The position numbers and the translations under genes are program-made. This document shows, piece by piece, positions 8,159-17,091 of a DNA stretch of 64,000 bases; positions within the stretch are counted from its first letter, which is position 1; each line of letters begins with the position of its first letter. The stretch spans positions 91,270 through 155,269 of the forward strand of contig CAJTSF010000004.1 of NCBI GenBank assembly GCA_910578985.1. The letters are read 5' to 3'. The DNA is from an uncultured Odoribacter sp. Lineage in GTDB: Bacteria; Bacteroidota; Bacteroidia; Bacteroidales; Marinifilaceae. Below the pieces are notes generated by a model that saw only the letters and a program-made list of their open reading frames with translations, did no database searches and had not been told where the DNA came from.

Positions 8159-9497
8159 CGACTCTTTGCCGCCTAATAAAGAACAGAGCTATCAGCGTTG
8201 CCATAAAATCGGCAAACGGGATGGCAAGCCATATTCCGATGAGTCCCCAACGTATGGAAAAGAAACCGAGGGCGGGGATAAGGAAAACGAATTGTCGGGA
8301 GATGTTCATGGTAATGGCTTTGGGAGCTTGACGGATGGTCTGGAAATAGCTGGTGACAATAATCTGGAAACCGATTAAAGGCATGGCGAGGAAAGTGTAA
8401 CGTAAGCCTTCTGCGCTTATGGCTGCCAATTGGGTGTCTCCGGTAAATGCTTTTACTAATGCAGGCGCTCCGAGTTCCCCAATCAGGAAACCGGTGCAGG
8501 TGATGATGCTGCCGGTGCGGATGGCGAATTTTAATGTATCATGAATCGCTTGTCTATTGCCTGTAGCATAATAATAACCGATTATCGGTTGCATTGCCTG
8601 GCAAATGCCCATCATCAACATCGTTATCAAAATCGAATAACTGCTGATGATGCCGTAAGCGCCTATGGCGTAATCTCCTCCGTAATTCTCCAAATAGCGG
8701 TTCATGATGATATTGACCATACCGGTGGTGATGTTCATGATGAACGCTGCCATTCCTATACCGATGATGGAGGTCAAGATGCTTAATTGCGGAATAAAAC
8801 TTTGACGGACCAACCGCAATGGATTGGCGTGTGAGGTGAAATGGAGAATAATCAGGCAGGAACTCAAGCACATGGAAACAATGGTTGCAATGGCAGCTCC
8901 TTGAATGCCCATATCGAAACCGAAAATGAAAATAGGGTCGAGGATAATATTGGCTATCACTCCGATTAAAATAATCATCATGGATTTTTGAGGGAATCCG
9001 GAAGCCCGTATGGCATGGCAGAAGGTGAAATTCAGATTCGTAAGCAGGCTGCCGGGGAGCAGGATGTTCAAATAACTATGGGCATACGGTATGCTTTGTT
9101 CACTGCCTCCGAAAGCCAGCAAAATCATGTCGAGGTTTCCTCCGAGAGCATATATGATGAGGGCAAGGCTTAGGACGATATTTAGTAGAATGGAATTGCC
9201 CAACACTTTACTTGCCAATTTGAAATTATTGGTCGAAACGGCAGTCGAAATACGTGCGCCTCCGCCTACTCCCGTAAGCGTGCCGATGGTGCCCAATAAG
9301 GAAACGCAGGGAAGAGTCAATGCCAATCCGCAGATGGCAAGCGCTCCGGCTCCCTGTCCGATGAAAATGCGGTCTATGATATTGTAAAGCGCCAATACAA
9401 TCATATTGATCATGGCAGGATATGCATAGCTCTTGAAGAGGGAATGAATGTTTTTCCGGTCGCTATTTTGATAAGATAGATTGATATTTCCGCTCAT
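8148..9497 (-). CDS. MATE family efflux transporter
   Basis: 449 residues with about 12 hydrophobic segments in two similar halves, the pattern of multidrug and toxin extrusion proteins. The N-terminal half has PAMINMIVLALYNIIDRIFIG and GGGARIS; the second half restarts with FIPQLSILTSIIGIGMAAFI. Such proteins export cationic or organic compounds by Na+ or H+ antiport across the inner membrane. The substrate cannot be told. It overlaps lepB tail to tail by 11 bases. Confidence 0.93.
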   Translation of the reverse strand: MSGNINLSYQNSDRKNIHSLFKSYAYPAMINMIVLALYNIIDRIFIGQGAGALAICGLALTLPCVSLLGTIGTLTGVGGGARISTAVSTNNFKLASKVLGNSILLNIVLSLALIIYALGGNLDMILLAFGGSEQSIPYAHSYLNILLPGSLLTNLNFTFCHAIRASGFPQKSMMIILIGVIANIILDPIFIFGFDMGIQGAAIATIVSMCLSSCLIILHFTSHANPLRLVRQSFIPQLSILTSIIGIGMAAFIMNITTGMVNIIMNRYLENYGGDYAIGAYGIISSYSILITMLMMGICQAMQPIIGYYYATGNRQAIHDTLKFAIRTGSIITCTGFLIGELGAPALVKAFTGDTQLAAISAEGLRYTFLAMPLIGFQIIVTSYFQTIRQAPKAITMNISRQFVFLIPALGFFSIRWGLIGIWLAIPFADFMATLIALFFIRRQRVVNG

Positions 9498-9523
9498 ATT
9501 TCCATTTACTTACTCGCTTGCTG

Positions 9524-10624
9524 TTAATCGACGGGCGGATATTTTTCCGCTGCGCCGCCGATGATGTGGTCGGTATCCTCGAAGAACTGTCGGTAGAGGA
9601 GCGAGTCCTGGGAGCCGAGGAGGCGGGGGGCGTCGGGTTCGGGGATGACGTAGTAGCGGCGGATGCCGTCGGGTTCCACCGGGCGGTGGACATAGTTGCT
9701 GAGGTAGCGCATGCGGTAGCGGGTTCGGTGCGGGGTGCGGGTCAGGGTGAGGTGGAGGGCGATGCCCCCGTTGGTGTGGCGTTTGCTCTGGTTGGAGACG
9801 AAGTTGCCCAAGGAATAGACCGTAATGCCGGTGGTGTCCCCTTTTTCCAGGTGGTATTCCAGGGGTTGCACCACGTGGGGGTGCGAGCCGATGACGATGT
9901 CCGCGCCTTGGCGGTGGAGGAAGGCGGCAAGGCGTTTCTGTTCGGCATTTTGGCGGGTGTCGTATTCGATGCCCCAGTGCATGCACACGATGATATTGGT
10001 GGCGGTGTCGAGGCGCGCTTTGGCGATGTGGCGGGCGATGTGGAAGGTGTCGATCATGGACACCACCTGCCCTTTGCCGGGGGGGACGCCGTTGGTGCCG
10101 TAGGTGTAGCTGAGGAGTGCGATTTTGAAGCTCCCGTGGTGGAGGTAAAGCGGCGTTTCCCGTATCCAGCTTGCCGTGTCGGTGAACGTGCCGGTGTGGG
10201 GGATACCGAGGGAGTCTAAGTAGTGGATGGTGCGGCGGATGCCGGCGGCATGTTTGTCGCAGGAGTGGTTGTTGTTGGTGGTAAGGATATCCACGCCGGA
10301 GCGCCGGATGTCCCGTGCCAGTTGCCATGGGGCGCAGAATTGGGGATAGCCGCTGAATCCCGTGTGCGAAAGGGTGGTTTCGAGGTTGCCGATAACGAGG
10401 TCGGCTTGTGCCCAATAAGGGGCGATGTGCCGGAAGCAGGGCATGTAGTCGTAAGTGCTCCGGGCATTGTCCCACGCTCCCCGGATTTGCGGTTCGTGCT
10501 GCATGATGTCTCCGATGAAGAAGAGCGTCAGGGTGTCGTTGGGGGCGGTTTGCGGTTTGTCCCGGAGTTGGGCGGGGCAGAGCCACGGGAGGATGGTGAG
10601 AGCAAGGAGTAAAATGTGTTTCAT
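9524..10624 (-). CDS. CapA/PgsA-like metallophosphatase family protein, exported
   Basis: 366 residues with an N-terminal signal peptide (MKHILLLALTILPWLCPAQ). Calcineurin-like metal-binding motifs of the PGA_cap domain are in order: FIGDIMQH (near 35), GNLETTLSH (near 98), NNNHSCDKHAAGI (near 140), CMHWGIEY (near 224) and GSHPHVVQP (near 255). The family is named after CapA of poly-gamma-glutamate capsule synthesis, but most relatives have no proven substrate, and no pgsBC partners are present. A role in envelope or capsule metabolism is inference. The DsbD-alpha-like gene lies upstream in the same direction. Confidence 0.88.
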   Translation of the reverse strand: MKHILLLALTILPWLCPAQLRDKPQTAPNDTLTLFFIGDIMQHEPQIRGAWDNARSTYDYMPCFRHIAPYWAQADLVIGNLETTLSHTGFSGYPQFCAPWQLARDIRRSGVDILTTNNNHSCDKHAAGIRRTIHYLDSLGIPHTGTFTDTASWIRETPLYLHHGSFKIALLSYTYGTNGVPPGKGQVVSMIDTFHIARHIAKARLDTATNIIVCMHWGIEYDTRQNAEQKRLAAFLHRQGADIVIGSHPHVVQPLEYHLEKGDTTGITVYSLGNFVSNQSKRHTNGGIALHLTLTRTPHRTRYRMRYLSNYVHRPVEPDGIRRYYVIPEPDAPRLLGSQDSLLYRQFFEDTDHIIGGAAEKYPPVD

Positions 10625-10699
10625 AGGATGGGATTGAAAAAGTGAAAGGCGGGCAATTGATGCCGCGCCTTTTCTGTTCTGTGTCGGTTGCCGTCCGGA

Positions 10700-11161
10700 T
10701 TATTTCGCCAGTTCGAATTCGAATTCGGCTTCGGAGGGAGGAGTGCATTGGCCGCCGGTGCATGCCATGAATTCCACGTAGCCCACCAGTTTCGCTTTGG
10801 CGGCGGTTACCTTTACGCGCTGTACGAAAGTGACGCTTCCTTCGAAGTACTTCAGATCCATGTCGAAAGCATCGCTGTGCTCCGTTTTGGGCGTGGAGGT
10901 CGCTTTGAATTCGCCTACCGTTTCGATGCCGCTGGTCTCATCCTCGTCCATATTGAACGTTGTGGGCAGCGGACCGCCTTCCGGCAGTTGGGCGTCATAA
11001 AGGTGCCAGGAGGCGTCGATGGTTGCTTTGCATACAATGTCGTACACGCCTTCACTGACTTTCTTGTAGGTGATGTCCCATTTGACGGGATTGACCACTT
11101 GGGCACTCAAACTTGTTGCAAATGCTGCAACCAATACTACTATTGCCAATAACTTTTTCAT
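10700..11161 (-). CDS. Secreted DsbD-alpha-domain-like protein
   Basis: 153 residues from the ATG at 11161, which gives a clean signal peptide MKKLLAIVVLVAAFATSLSA; an upstream ATG at 11197 only adds charged residues. The mature part resembles the N-terminal immunoglobulin-like domain of the thiol reductase DsbD (DITYKKVSEGVYDIVCKATI, WHLYDAQLPEGGPLPT, YVEFMACTGGQCTPPSEAEF). It has a CxxxxxC pair (ACTGGQC) but no membrane or thioredoxin domain. It may pass electrons to or bind periplasmic proteins; function is uncertain. Confidence 0.8.
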   Translation of the reverse strand: MKKLLAIVVLVAAFATSLSAQVVNPVKWDITYKKVSEGVYDIVCKATIDASWHLYDAQLPEGGPLPTTFNMDEDETSGIETVGEFKATSTPKTEHSDAFDMDLKYFEGSVTFVQRVKVTAAKAKLVGYVEFMACTGGQCTPPSEAEFEFELAK

Positions 11162-11249
11162 CTTTATTCTTTTTTGGGTTACTCTTTTTTCCTTCACAAA
11201 GGAAAGGAATAAATTGCAAATTTCGTGTTACCTTCTTGTTAAAATCACC

Positions 11250-14084
11250 TTAAAGTGTCTTTTTTACCTCGACCTCCTGGTAGGCTTCAATCATGTCGCC
11301 CACGCGTATGTCGTTGTAATTCTCTATGTTCAAGCCGCATTCGAAGCCTTTTGCCACTTCTTTCACGTCATCTTTGAAGCGCTTGAGGGAACCGAGCTCG
11401 CCGGTGTAAACCACGATGCCTTCGCGGATGACGCGCACTTTCGCATTGCGGACAATCTTGCCGTCACGCACGATACAGCCGGCGATGGTGCCCACTTTGG
11501 AAATCTTGAAGGTTTCGAGCACCTCCACGGTGGAGATGACCTCTTCCTTGATTTCCGGCGAGAGCATGCCTTCCATGGCGGCTTTCAGCTCTTCGATGGC
11601 CTGGTAGATGACGGAGTAGAGGCGGATGTCTATCTGCTCTTTTTCCGCCAGCTTGCGGGCGCTCATGGAGGGACGCACCTGGAATCCCACGATGATGGCG
11701 TTCGAGGCGGCGGCCAGCAACACGTCGCCTTCGGTAATCTGCCCGACGGCTTTGTGGATGATGTTCACCTGGATTTCGTCCGTCGAGAGCTTGATGAGGG
11801 AGTCTGCCAGCGCCTCGATGGAGCCGTCCACGTCGCCTTTCACGATGACATTCAGTTCCTGGAAGTTTCCGATGGCGATTCGTCTGCCGATTTCATCCAG
11901 GGTGATATGTTTTTGGGTACGCAAACCTTGTTCGCGTTGCAGTTGTTCGCGTTTGTTGGCGAGTTGGCGTGCCTCTTTTTCGTTTGCCATGACGTTGAAT
12001 TTGTCACCGGCTTGCGGTGCTCCGTTCAAGCCGAGAATCAGTGCCGGCTCGGAAGGTCCGGCTTCCGCCAGTTTCTCGCCGCGCTCGTTGAACATGGCTT
12101 TCACGTGGCCGAAATATTGCCCTGCCAGAATCACGTCGCCTACCCGCATGGTCCCCGACTGCACAAGGACGGTAGCCACATATCCGCGCCCTTTGTCGAG
12201 GGAGGATTCGATGATGGAGCCTGTCGCTTTTTTATGGGGATTGGCTTTCAGTTCCAGAAGTTCGGCTTCGAGCAGTACTTTTTCAAGCAGTTCTTCGATG
12301 TTCAGCCCTTTCTTGGCTGCGATTTCCTGGCATTGGTATTTTCCGCCCCACTCTTCCACCAGGTAGTTCATGTTGGCCAGTTCTTCACGTATCTTGTCCG
12401 GATTGGCGCCGGGCTTGTCGATTTTGTTGATGGCGAAGACAATGGGCACGCCCGCCGCACTGGCGTGGTTGATGGCTTCGATGGTCTGCGGCATCACGCT
12501 GTCGTCCGCCGCCACGATGATGATGGCGATGTCCGTGACCTGGGCACCGCGGGCACGCATGGCGGTAAAGGCTTCGTGTCCCGGAGTATCGAGGAAGGTG
12601 ATGGTACGTCCGTCTGCCAGTTTGACGTTGTAGGCGCCGATATGCTGGGTGATGCCACCTGCCTCGCCGGCGATGACGTTCGTTTTGCGGATGCTGTCCA
12701 ACAAAGAGGTCTTACCGTGGTCCACGTGTCCCATGACGGTGACAATCGGCGGGCGGGGAAGCATGTTCTCTTCGGAGTCTTCCTCCTCTTCTTCGATGGC
12801 TTCCTGGATTTCGATGCTGACAAATTCAACGGTGTAGCCGAACTCGTCCGCCACGATGTTGATGGTTTCCGCGTCCAGGCGCTGGTTGATGGAAACGAAC
12901 AGTCCCAACGACATGCAGGCAGAGATGACTTCCGTCACGCTGATGTTCATCATGGTTGCCAGTTCGGCGACTGTCACGAATTCGGTCAGTTTCAGGATGC
13001 TCTTTTCCTGCTCTTCCAGTTCCAGTTCTGCCTGCAATTTTTGTTGCGCGGCGTCGCGTTTGTCGCGGCGGTGTTTGGAGGTCTGCGACTTTCCTTTGCT
13101 GCCGAGGCGGGCGAAAGTGTCTTTGATTTGACGGTCTACGTCCTCTTCCGATATTTCCGTTCTTTCGTTTTTCTTTTTCTTCAGTTTCTTCAGCTTCCGT
13201 TTGTTGTCATCTACTCTGGTCGGTTTCTCGGAGTCGCCGGAGGGTACGGATTCCACCTGGACTTTGCCGTCCTGGCGTTGTATTCTCTTCCGTTTCTTCC
13301 GCATGTCGGCGTCCTCGCTGTTGGAGGCAGCCGTTTCCGGGGCGGTTTTCCCTTGGGCGTCCTGCGGATGTCCGGCGGCAGGGCGGGCGCCTTTCTTCAA
13401 TTCACGGCGGTCACGCTCCCGGTCCTGCTTGCTCTTTTTCGGCGGGCGGGTGCGTTGGTTGATGGCATCCAGGTCAATGGTGCCGACCACTTTCACTTCC
13501 TTCAATGCCGGTTGGGCGACTTTGAACGGAGTTTCCTCCGGCACTTCCGCTTCGTCAGGACGCGCTTCCGCTTCCTGTTTCTGCTCCGTTTCCTTTTCTT
13601 CCGCTGCGGGGCTTGCCGTTTCCTGAGGTTGTGCCTCCTGCTCTTCGTCCTTATGGGTTTTGGGTGTTTCCTGCTGGACTTTGGGTCGCTCGGGATTCAG
13701 GTCGATGTGGTCGATGATTTTGATTTTGTTTTCCAATTTGACCTCATCTTTGATAGAAATGAACTCCTCGGCAGGCGCTTCCTCGTTTTCCGTGGAGACA
13801 TTGCCGGAAGCATCGATGCTTACCGTTTCTTTTTTCTTCCGTGCGTTTTTCAAATCGATGGAAGAGGATTCTTTCTTCACCTGGCTGTCCGAAGAGAATG
13901 CTTTGGCAACCAACGCATATTCTTCATCCGATAGTTTTGCATTAGGGTCTGAGGATATTCCGCTTCCTTTACTGTGCAGGTATTCCACGATAGTGGAAAG
14001 TCCTACGTTGAATTCTCGGGCTACTTTACTTAATCTTACTGCCATATTGAGATTGCAAAATTTACTGTTTTCATTGTCGGCCAT
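11250..14084 (-). CDS. infB: Translation initiation factor IF-2
   Basis: 944 residues. An N-terminal IF2_N motif (VRLSKVAREFNVGLSTIVEYL) is followed by a long charged, low-complexity linker (about 70-370). The GTPase domain then has G1 GHVDHGKTS, G3 DTPGHEAF and G4 NKID, followed by domains II-IV with the fMet-tRNA-binding C2 domain. IF-2 brings initiator tRNA to the ribosome. The start at 14084 leaves 11 bases after nusA and has an AGGA upstream. An ATG at 14045 (MAVRLSKVAREF) matches the usual family N-terminus and is a real alternative. It is the last gene of rimP-nusA-infB. Confidence 0.96.
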   Translation of the reverse strand: MADNENSKFCNLNMAVRLSKVAREFNVGLSTIVEYLHSKGSGISSDPNAKLSDEEYALVAKAFSSDSQVKKESSSIDLKNARKKKETVSIDASGNVSTENEEAPAEEFISIKDEVKLENKIKIIDHIDLNPERPKVQQETPKTHKDEEQEAQPQETASPAAEEKETEQKQEAEARPDEAEVPEETPFKVAQPALKEVKVVGTIDLDAINQRTRPPKKSKQDRERDRRELKKGARPAAGHPQDAQGKTAPETAASNSEDADMRKKRKRIQRQDGKVQVESVPSGDSEKPTRVDDNKRKLKKLKKKKNERTEISEEDVDRQIKDTFARLGSKGKSQTSKHRRDKRDAAQQKLQAELELEEQEKSILKLTEFVTVAELATMMNISVTEVISACMSLGLFVSINQRLDAETINIVADEFGYTVEFVSIEIQEAIEEEEEDSEENMLPRPPIVTVMGHVDHGKTSLLDSIRKTNVIAGEAGGITQHIGAYNVKLADGRTITFLDTPGHEAFTAMRARGAQVTDIAIIIVAADDSVMPQTIEAINHASAAGVPIVFAINKIDKPGANPDKIREELANMNYLVEEWGGKYQCQEIAAKKGLNIEELLEKVLLEAELLELKANPHKKATGSIIESSLDKGRGYVATVLVQSGTMRVGDVILAGQYFGHVKAMFNERGEKLAEAGPSEPALILGLNGAPQAGDKFNVMANEKEARQLANKREQLQREQGLRTQKHITLDEIGRRIAIGNFQELNVIVKGDVDGSIEALADSLIKLSTDEIQVNIIHKAVGQITEGDVLLAAASNAIIVGFQVRPSMSARKLAEKEQIDIRLYSVIYQAIEELKAAMEGMLSPEIKEEVISTVEVLETFKISKVGTIAGCIVRDGKIVRNAKVRVIREGIVVYTGELGSLKRFKDDVKEVAKGFECGLNIENYNDIRVGDMIEAYQEVEVKKTL

Positions 14085-14095
14085 GGCCGGTTATC

Positions 14096-15334
14096 CTATT
14101 CGAATTCCGCTTTCAGGATGTTCAGTACGTCGCGGATGGTCTCGATTTCGAGGTCCGTGCGGTTTTCCAGTTCCTGTTCGCTCAATTCGAGCACACTTTT
14201 GGCGGTATCGCAACCGACGCGTTTCAGTTCCTCGATAATCCACCCTTCGATTTCATCGGCGAACTCTTCCAGTTTCACGTCTTCCTCCTGTTCCTGGTCC
14301 AGTTCGCGGTAAACGTCGATGTCGTAGCCGGTCAGCTGGCTGGCGAGTTTGATGTTCAGACCGCCCTTGCCGATGGCCAGTGATACTTCCGCCGGATCGA
14401 GGTACACGTTTGCCTTTTTGATGGGTTCATTGATTTCGATGTTTTTGATTTTGGCGGGGTTCAAGGCACGGGTGATGTACAATTGCAGGTTGGTCGTGTA
14501 ATTGATGACATCGATGTTCTCATTGCGCAACTCCCGCACGATGCCGTGGATACGCGAGCCTTTCATTCCCACGCATGCTCCTACGGGGTCGATGCGGTCG
14601 TCGTAGGATTCCACCGCCACCTTGGCGCGTTCGCCCGGGGCGCGCACCACATTCTTGATGGTAATCAGGCCGTCGAATATTTCCGGCACTTCGTTCTCGA
14701 ACAACCGCTCCAGGAATACCGGGGAGGTACGCGACAGCACGATGTAAGGGTTGGCGTTCCGCATTTCCACGCGGATGACCACCGCCCGCACCGTGTCGCC
14801 TTTCTTGAAGAAGTCGGTCGGTATCTGTTCTTGCTTCGGCATAATCAATTCGTTGCCTTCGTCGTCCAGAATCAACATCTCCTTTTTCCAGATTTGATAG
14901 ACCTCGCCGATGACGATTTGTCCCACCTTGTCCTTATATTTATTGTAGATGTTGTCTTTTTCCAGCTCAAGGATGCGGGCGGACAGGTTCTGGCGCAGCG
15001 CCAAAACCGAGCGGCGCCCGAAATCTTTGAACTTCACCTCGTCCGTCACCTCTTCGCCCAGTTCGAAGTCTTCGTCGATGGCTTTGGCGTCGCTGAGGGA
15101 AATTTCCGTATTCTCGTTGGTCAGAGCCGCATCCTCGACAATCGTCCGGTTTCTCCAGATTTCCAGGTTCCCTTTGTCGATGTTGATGATGATGTCGAAG
15201 TTTTCATCGGTGCCGTACCGCTTGATCAGCATGTTTCTGAAAACGTCTTCCAACACCCGCATGAGGGTTGCCCTGTCGATATTTTTGAATTCTTTGAATT
15301 CCGCGAACGATTCAATCAGATTGTTAGTTTCCAT
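14096..15334 (-). CDS. nusA: Transcription elongation/termination factor NusA
   Basis: 412 residues: an N-terminal RNA polymerase-binding domain, an S1 domain (about 135-200), and two KH domains with DDRIDPVGACVGMKGSRIHGI and YLDPAEVSLAIGKGGLNIKLA. A short acidic tail replaces the extra AR repeats of enterobacterial NusA. It controls pausing, termination and antitermination. It lies 44 bases after rimP and 11 bases before infB, so one operon is expected. Confidence 0.96.
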   Translation of the reverse strand: METNNLIESFAEFKEFKNIDRATLMRVLEDVFRNMLIKRYGTDENFDIIINIDKGNLEIWRNRTIVEDAALTNENTEISLSDAKAIDEDFELGEEVTDEVKFKDFGRRSVLALRQNLSARILELEKDNIYNKYKDKVGQIVIGEVYQIWKKEMLILDDEGNELIMPKQEQIPTDFFKKGDTVRAVVIRVEMRNANPYIVLSRTSPVFLERLFENEVPEIFDGLITIKNVVRAPGERAKVAVESYDDRIDPVGACVGMKGSRIHGIVRELRNENIDVINYTTNLQLYITRALNPAKIKNIEINEPIKKANVYLDPAEVSLAIGKGGLNIKLASQLTGYDIDVYRELDQEQEEDVKLEEFADEIEGWIIEELKRVGCDTAKSVLELSEQELENRTDLEIETIRDVLNILKAEFE

Positions 15335-15378
15335 GTGTCTCTTTAGCTTTTATATTTTTAATGATTGATATGCTTGGT

Positions 15379-15843
15379 TCAGAAGGTGACGACATCTTTG
15401 ATTTCCTTGATGTCCTCCCGCCGGATGGTGTCGGTGAGCGTAACGAGCTGTTTCTTCTTGCTGCCTTCCACCGCCTGTTTCTCTTCGTGTTCGAGGGTGA
15501 CGGTCTCCGCGTCGAACGCTTTCAGAGTGCCGGTCACCTTCCGGTTGTCTTTCAGTTTGGCTTCCACGGTCTTGCCGATGTTTTTGGTGTATTGCCCTTC
15601 CACCTTGAACGGGTATCCGATGCCGGCGCTGGATACGGTCAGGGAAAAGTCCTCCGCATCCCGGTCCAGACGGGCTTCGATTTCCCGGCTCACCTCGATG
15701 CAGGTTTGGATATTGACGCCTTGCATGGCATCCACAAACAACTCGATGACATTGTCCCGAGAGATTTTCAAATCCACCGGAAATAGTCCCCGTTCAGCGA
15801 GAATGGGGGCGGCGATTGCTTTGATTTGTTCGGCTTCCATCAT
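15379..15843 (-). CDS. rimP: Ribosome maturation factor RimP
   Basis: 154 residues with the RimP N-domain (GLFPVDLKISRDNVIELFVDAMQGVNIQTC) and a C-terminal SH3-like domain (TVSSAGIGYPFKVEGQYTKNIGKTVEAKL). It assists 30S subunit maturation. It is the first gene of rimP-nusA-infB. The 5' leader carries a strong hairpin described separately. Confidence 0.94.
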   Translation of the reverse strand: MMEAEQIKAIAAPILAERGLFPVDLKISRDNVIELFVDAMQGVNIQTCIEVSREIEARLDRDAEDFSLTVSSAGIGYPFKVEGQYTKNIGKTVEAKLKDNRKVTGTLKAFDAETVTLEHEEKQAVEGSKKKQLVTLTDTIRREDIKEIKDVVTF

Positions 15844-15886
15844 TGTTTATTGAATGGTTCGTTTTGCGTATCGGGCTTCTCGGGCA

Positions 15887-15913
15887 AAAAGAAGAGGGGA
15901 CCCCAGTCCCCTC
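15887..15913 (-). promoter_or_regulatory. Terminator-like hairpin in the rimP leader (possible attenuator)
   Basis: A perfect 8-bp GC-rich stem (15894-15901 with 15906-15913, four-base loop). On the minus strand it is followed by a T-rich run (TTCTTTTT). It lies about 50 bases before the rimP start and downstream of the -7 box at 15938-15945, so it would form in the leader RNA of rimP-nusA-infB. Confidence 0.5.
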
Positions 15914-15937
15914 CGTGTTTGTCTTTCAAAACCACCG

Positions 15938-15968
15938 CAAAGCTACAACAAATTCTTGAAAAACACAA
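15938..15968 (-). promoter_or_regulatory. Promoter of rimP-nusA-infB
   Basis: On the minus strand the -7 box TAGCTTTG (15945-15938) matches TAnnTTTG, and a TTG (15968-15966) stands about 20 bases upstream as the -33 element. It lies about 95 bases before the rimP start, leaving room for a leader. Confidence 0.6.
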
Positions 15969-16030
15969 TAGATAAGTGAAAAAAATGCAGCGAATCGTCA
16001 AAATACTTTCCTCTTTCGAAATAAAATGCC

Positions 16031-16038
16031 TACTTTTG
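16031..16038 (+). promoter_or_regulatory. -7 box (TACTTTTG) of the lpxD-lpxC/fabZ-lpxA operon
   Basis: Exact TAnnTTTG match 18 bases before the lpxD ATG, in the divergent gap with rimP. Confidence 0.6.
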
Positions 16039-16056
16039 TCCAAATTTTGAAAAACA

Positions 16057-17085
16057 ATGGAGTTTAAAGCAAGAGATATCGCCGCCTTGTTGCAGGGGCG
16101 GGTGGACGGGGATGGGGAAGTGGCGGTGAACAACGTATCTAAAATCGAAGAAGGGAAGCCGGGCACGCTGGCTTTTTTGGCAAATCCGAAATATGAGCAT
16201 TATATTTATACTACGGAGGCTTCCGTAGTGCTGGTGAACGACAGTTTCAAGCCGTCGCAGGAGGTGCCGTGCACGATGATACGCGTGCCGTCGGCTTACG
16301 AGGCGGTGGCGGCGTTGCTGAACATGTACGAGGAGATGATGCGTCCGAAACCCCAGGGCATCGAGCAGCCCTCTTTTATCGGCGAAGGCGTCGAGATGGG
16401 GGAGAATCCCTATGTCGGGGCTTTCGCATACATCGGCAAAGGGGCGAAAATCGGTAACCATGTCAGGATTTATCCCCAGGCGTACATCGGTGAGGGTGTG
16501 CGGATCGGCGATCATACGACGGTGTATGCGGGGGCTAAAATTTATTACGGTTGCGTAGTGGGAAGCCACTGCACGATTCATGCCGGCACGGTCATCGGGG
16601 CGGACGGTTTCGGATTCGCGCCGGTAGGGGAGAATTATAATAAGGTGGCGCAAATCGGGAACGTGGTCATTGAGGACCATGTGGAGATAGGCGCCAACGC
16701 CTGCATCGACCGGGCGACCATGGGTTCCACGCGCATCATGAAAGGGGTGAAGCTGGACAACCTCGTGCAGATTGCGCACAATGTGGTGGTCGGGGAGAAT
16801 ACGGTGATGGCGGCGCAGGTCGGCATTGCCGGCACCACGAAAATCGGCACGCACTGCATGTTCGGCGGACAGGTCGGCATCGCCGGCCACCTTAAAATCG
16901 GCGACCGCACGGTGCTCGCCGCCCAGAGTGGGGTGACCAACGACATCCCCGACGGCTCCATGTTCATGGGGGCACCCGCTTTTGACGCGGGCAAGTACAG
17001 GAAGTGCTACGTTTTGTTCCGGAAGTTCCCGGAATTGTACGGGCGCCTGTGCGATGTGGAAAAAGAGATCAAATCATTAAAGTAA
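16057..17085 (+). CDS. lpxD: UDP-3-O-acylglucosamine N-acyltransferase
   Basis: 342 residues. An N-terminal uridine-binding domain (about 1-100) is followed by a left-handed beta-helix made of hexapeptide repeats from about 105 to 300 (IGEGVEMGENPYVGAFAYIG, AHNVVVGENTVMAAQVGIAG). The His in IAHNVV is in the position of the catalytic base. It adds the N-linked hydroxyacyl chain in lipid A synthesis, third step of the Raetz pathway. It lies 6 bases before lpxC/fabZ. Confidence 0.96.
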   Translation: MEFKARDIAALLQGRVDGDGEVAVNNVSKIEEGKPGTLAFLANPKYEHYIYTTEASVVLVNDSFKPSQEVPCTMIRVPSAYEAVAALLNMYEEMMRPKPQGIEQPSFIGEGVEMGENPYVGAFAYIGKGAKIGNHVRIYPQAYIGEGVRIGDHTTVYAGAKIYYGCVVGSHCTIHAGTVIGADGFGFAPVGENYNKVAQIGNVVIEDHVEIGANACIDRATMGSTRIMKGVKLDNLVQIAHNVVVGENTVMAAQVGIAGTTKIGTHCMFGGQVGIAGHLKIGDRTVLAAQSGVTNDIPDGSMFMGAPAFDAGKYRKCYVLFRKFPELYGRLCDVEKEIKSLK

Positions 17086-17091
17086 GATATT

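Noticed and set aside
9510..10763. 417-codon minus-strand frame overlapping the CapA-like gene
   Set aside because: Composition is extreme in Pro, Arg and His; the CapA frame has a signal peptide and metal motifs.
11070..13934. 954-codon open frame on the + strand opposite infB
   Set aside because: It is a shadow of the IF-2 gene; the infB frame has clear G-domain motifs and operon context, and the + frame shows only a low-complexity composition rich in Phe, Asp and Val.
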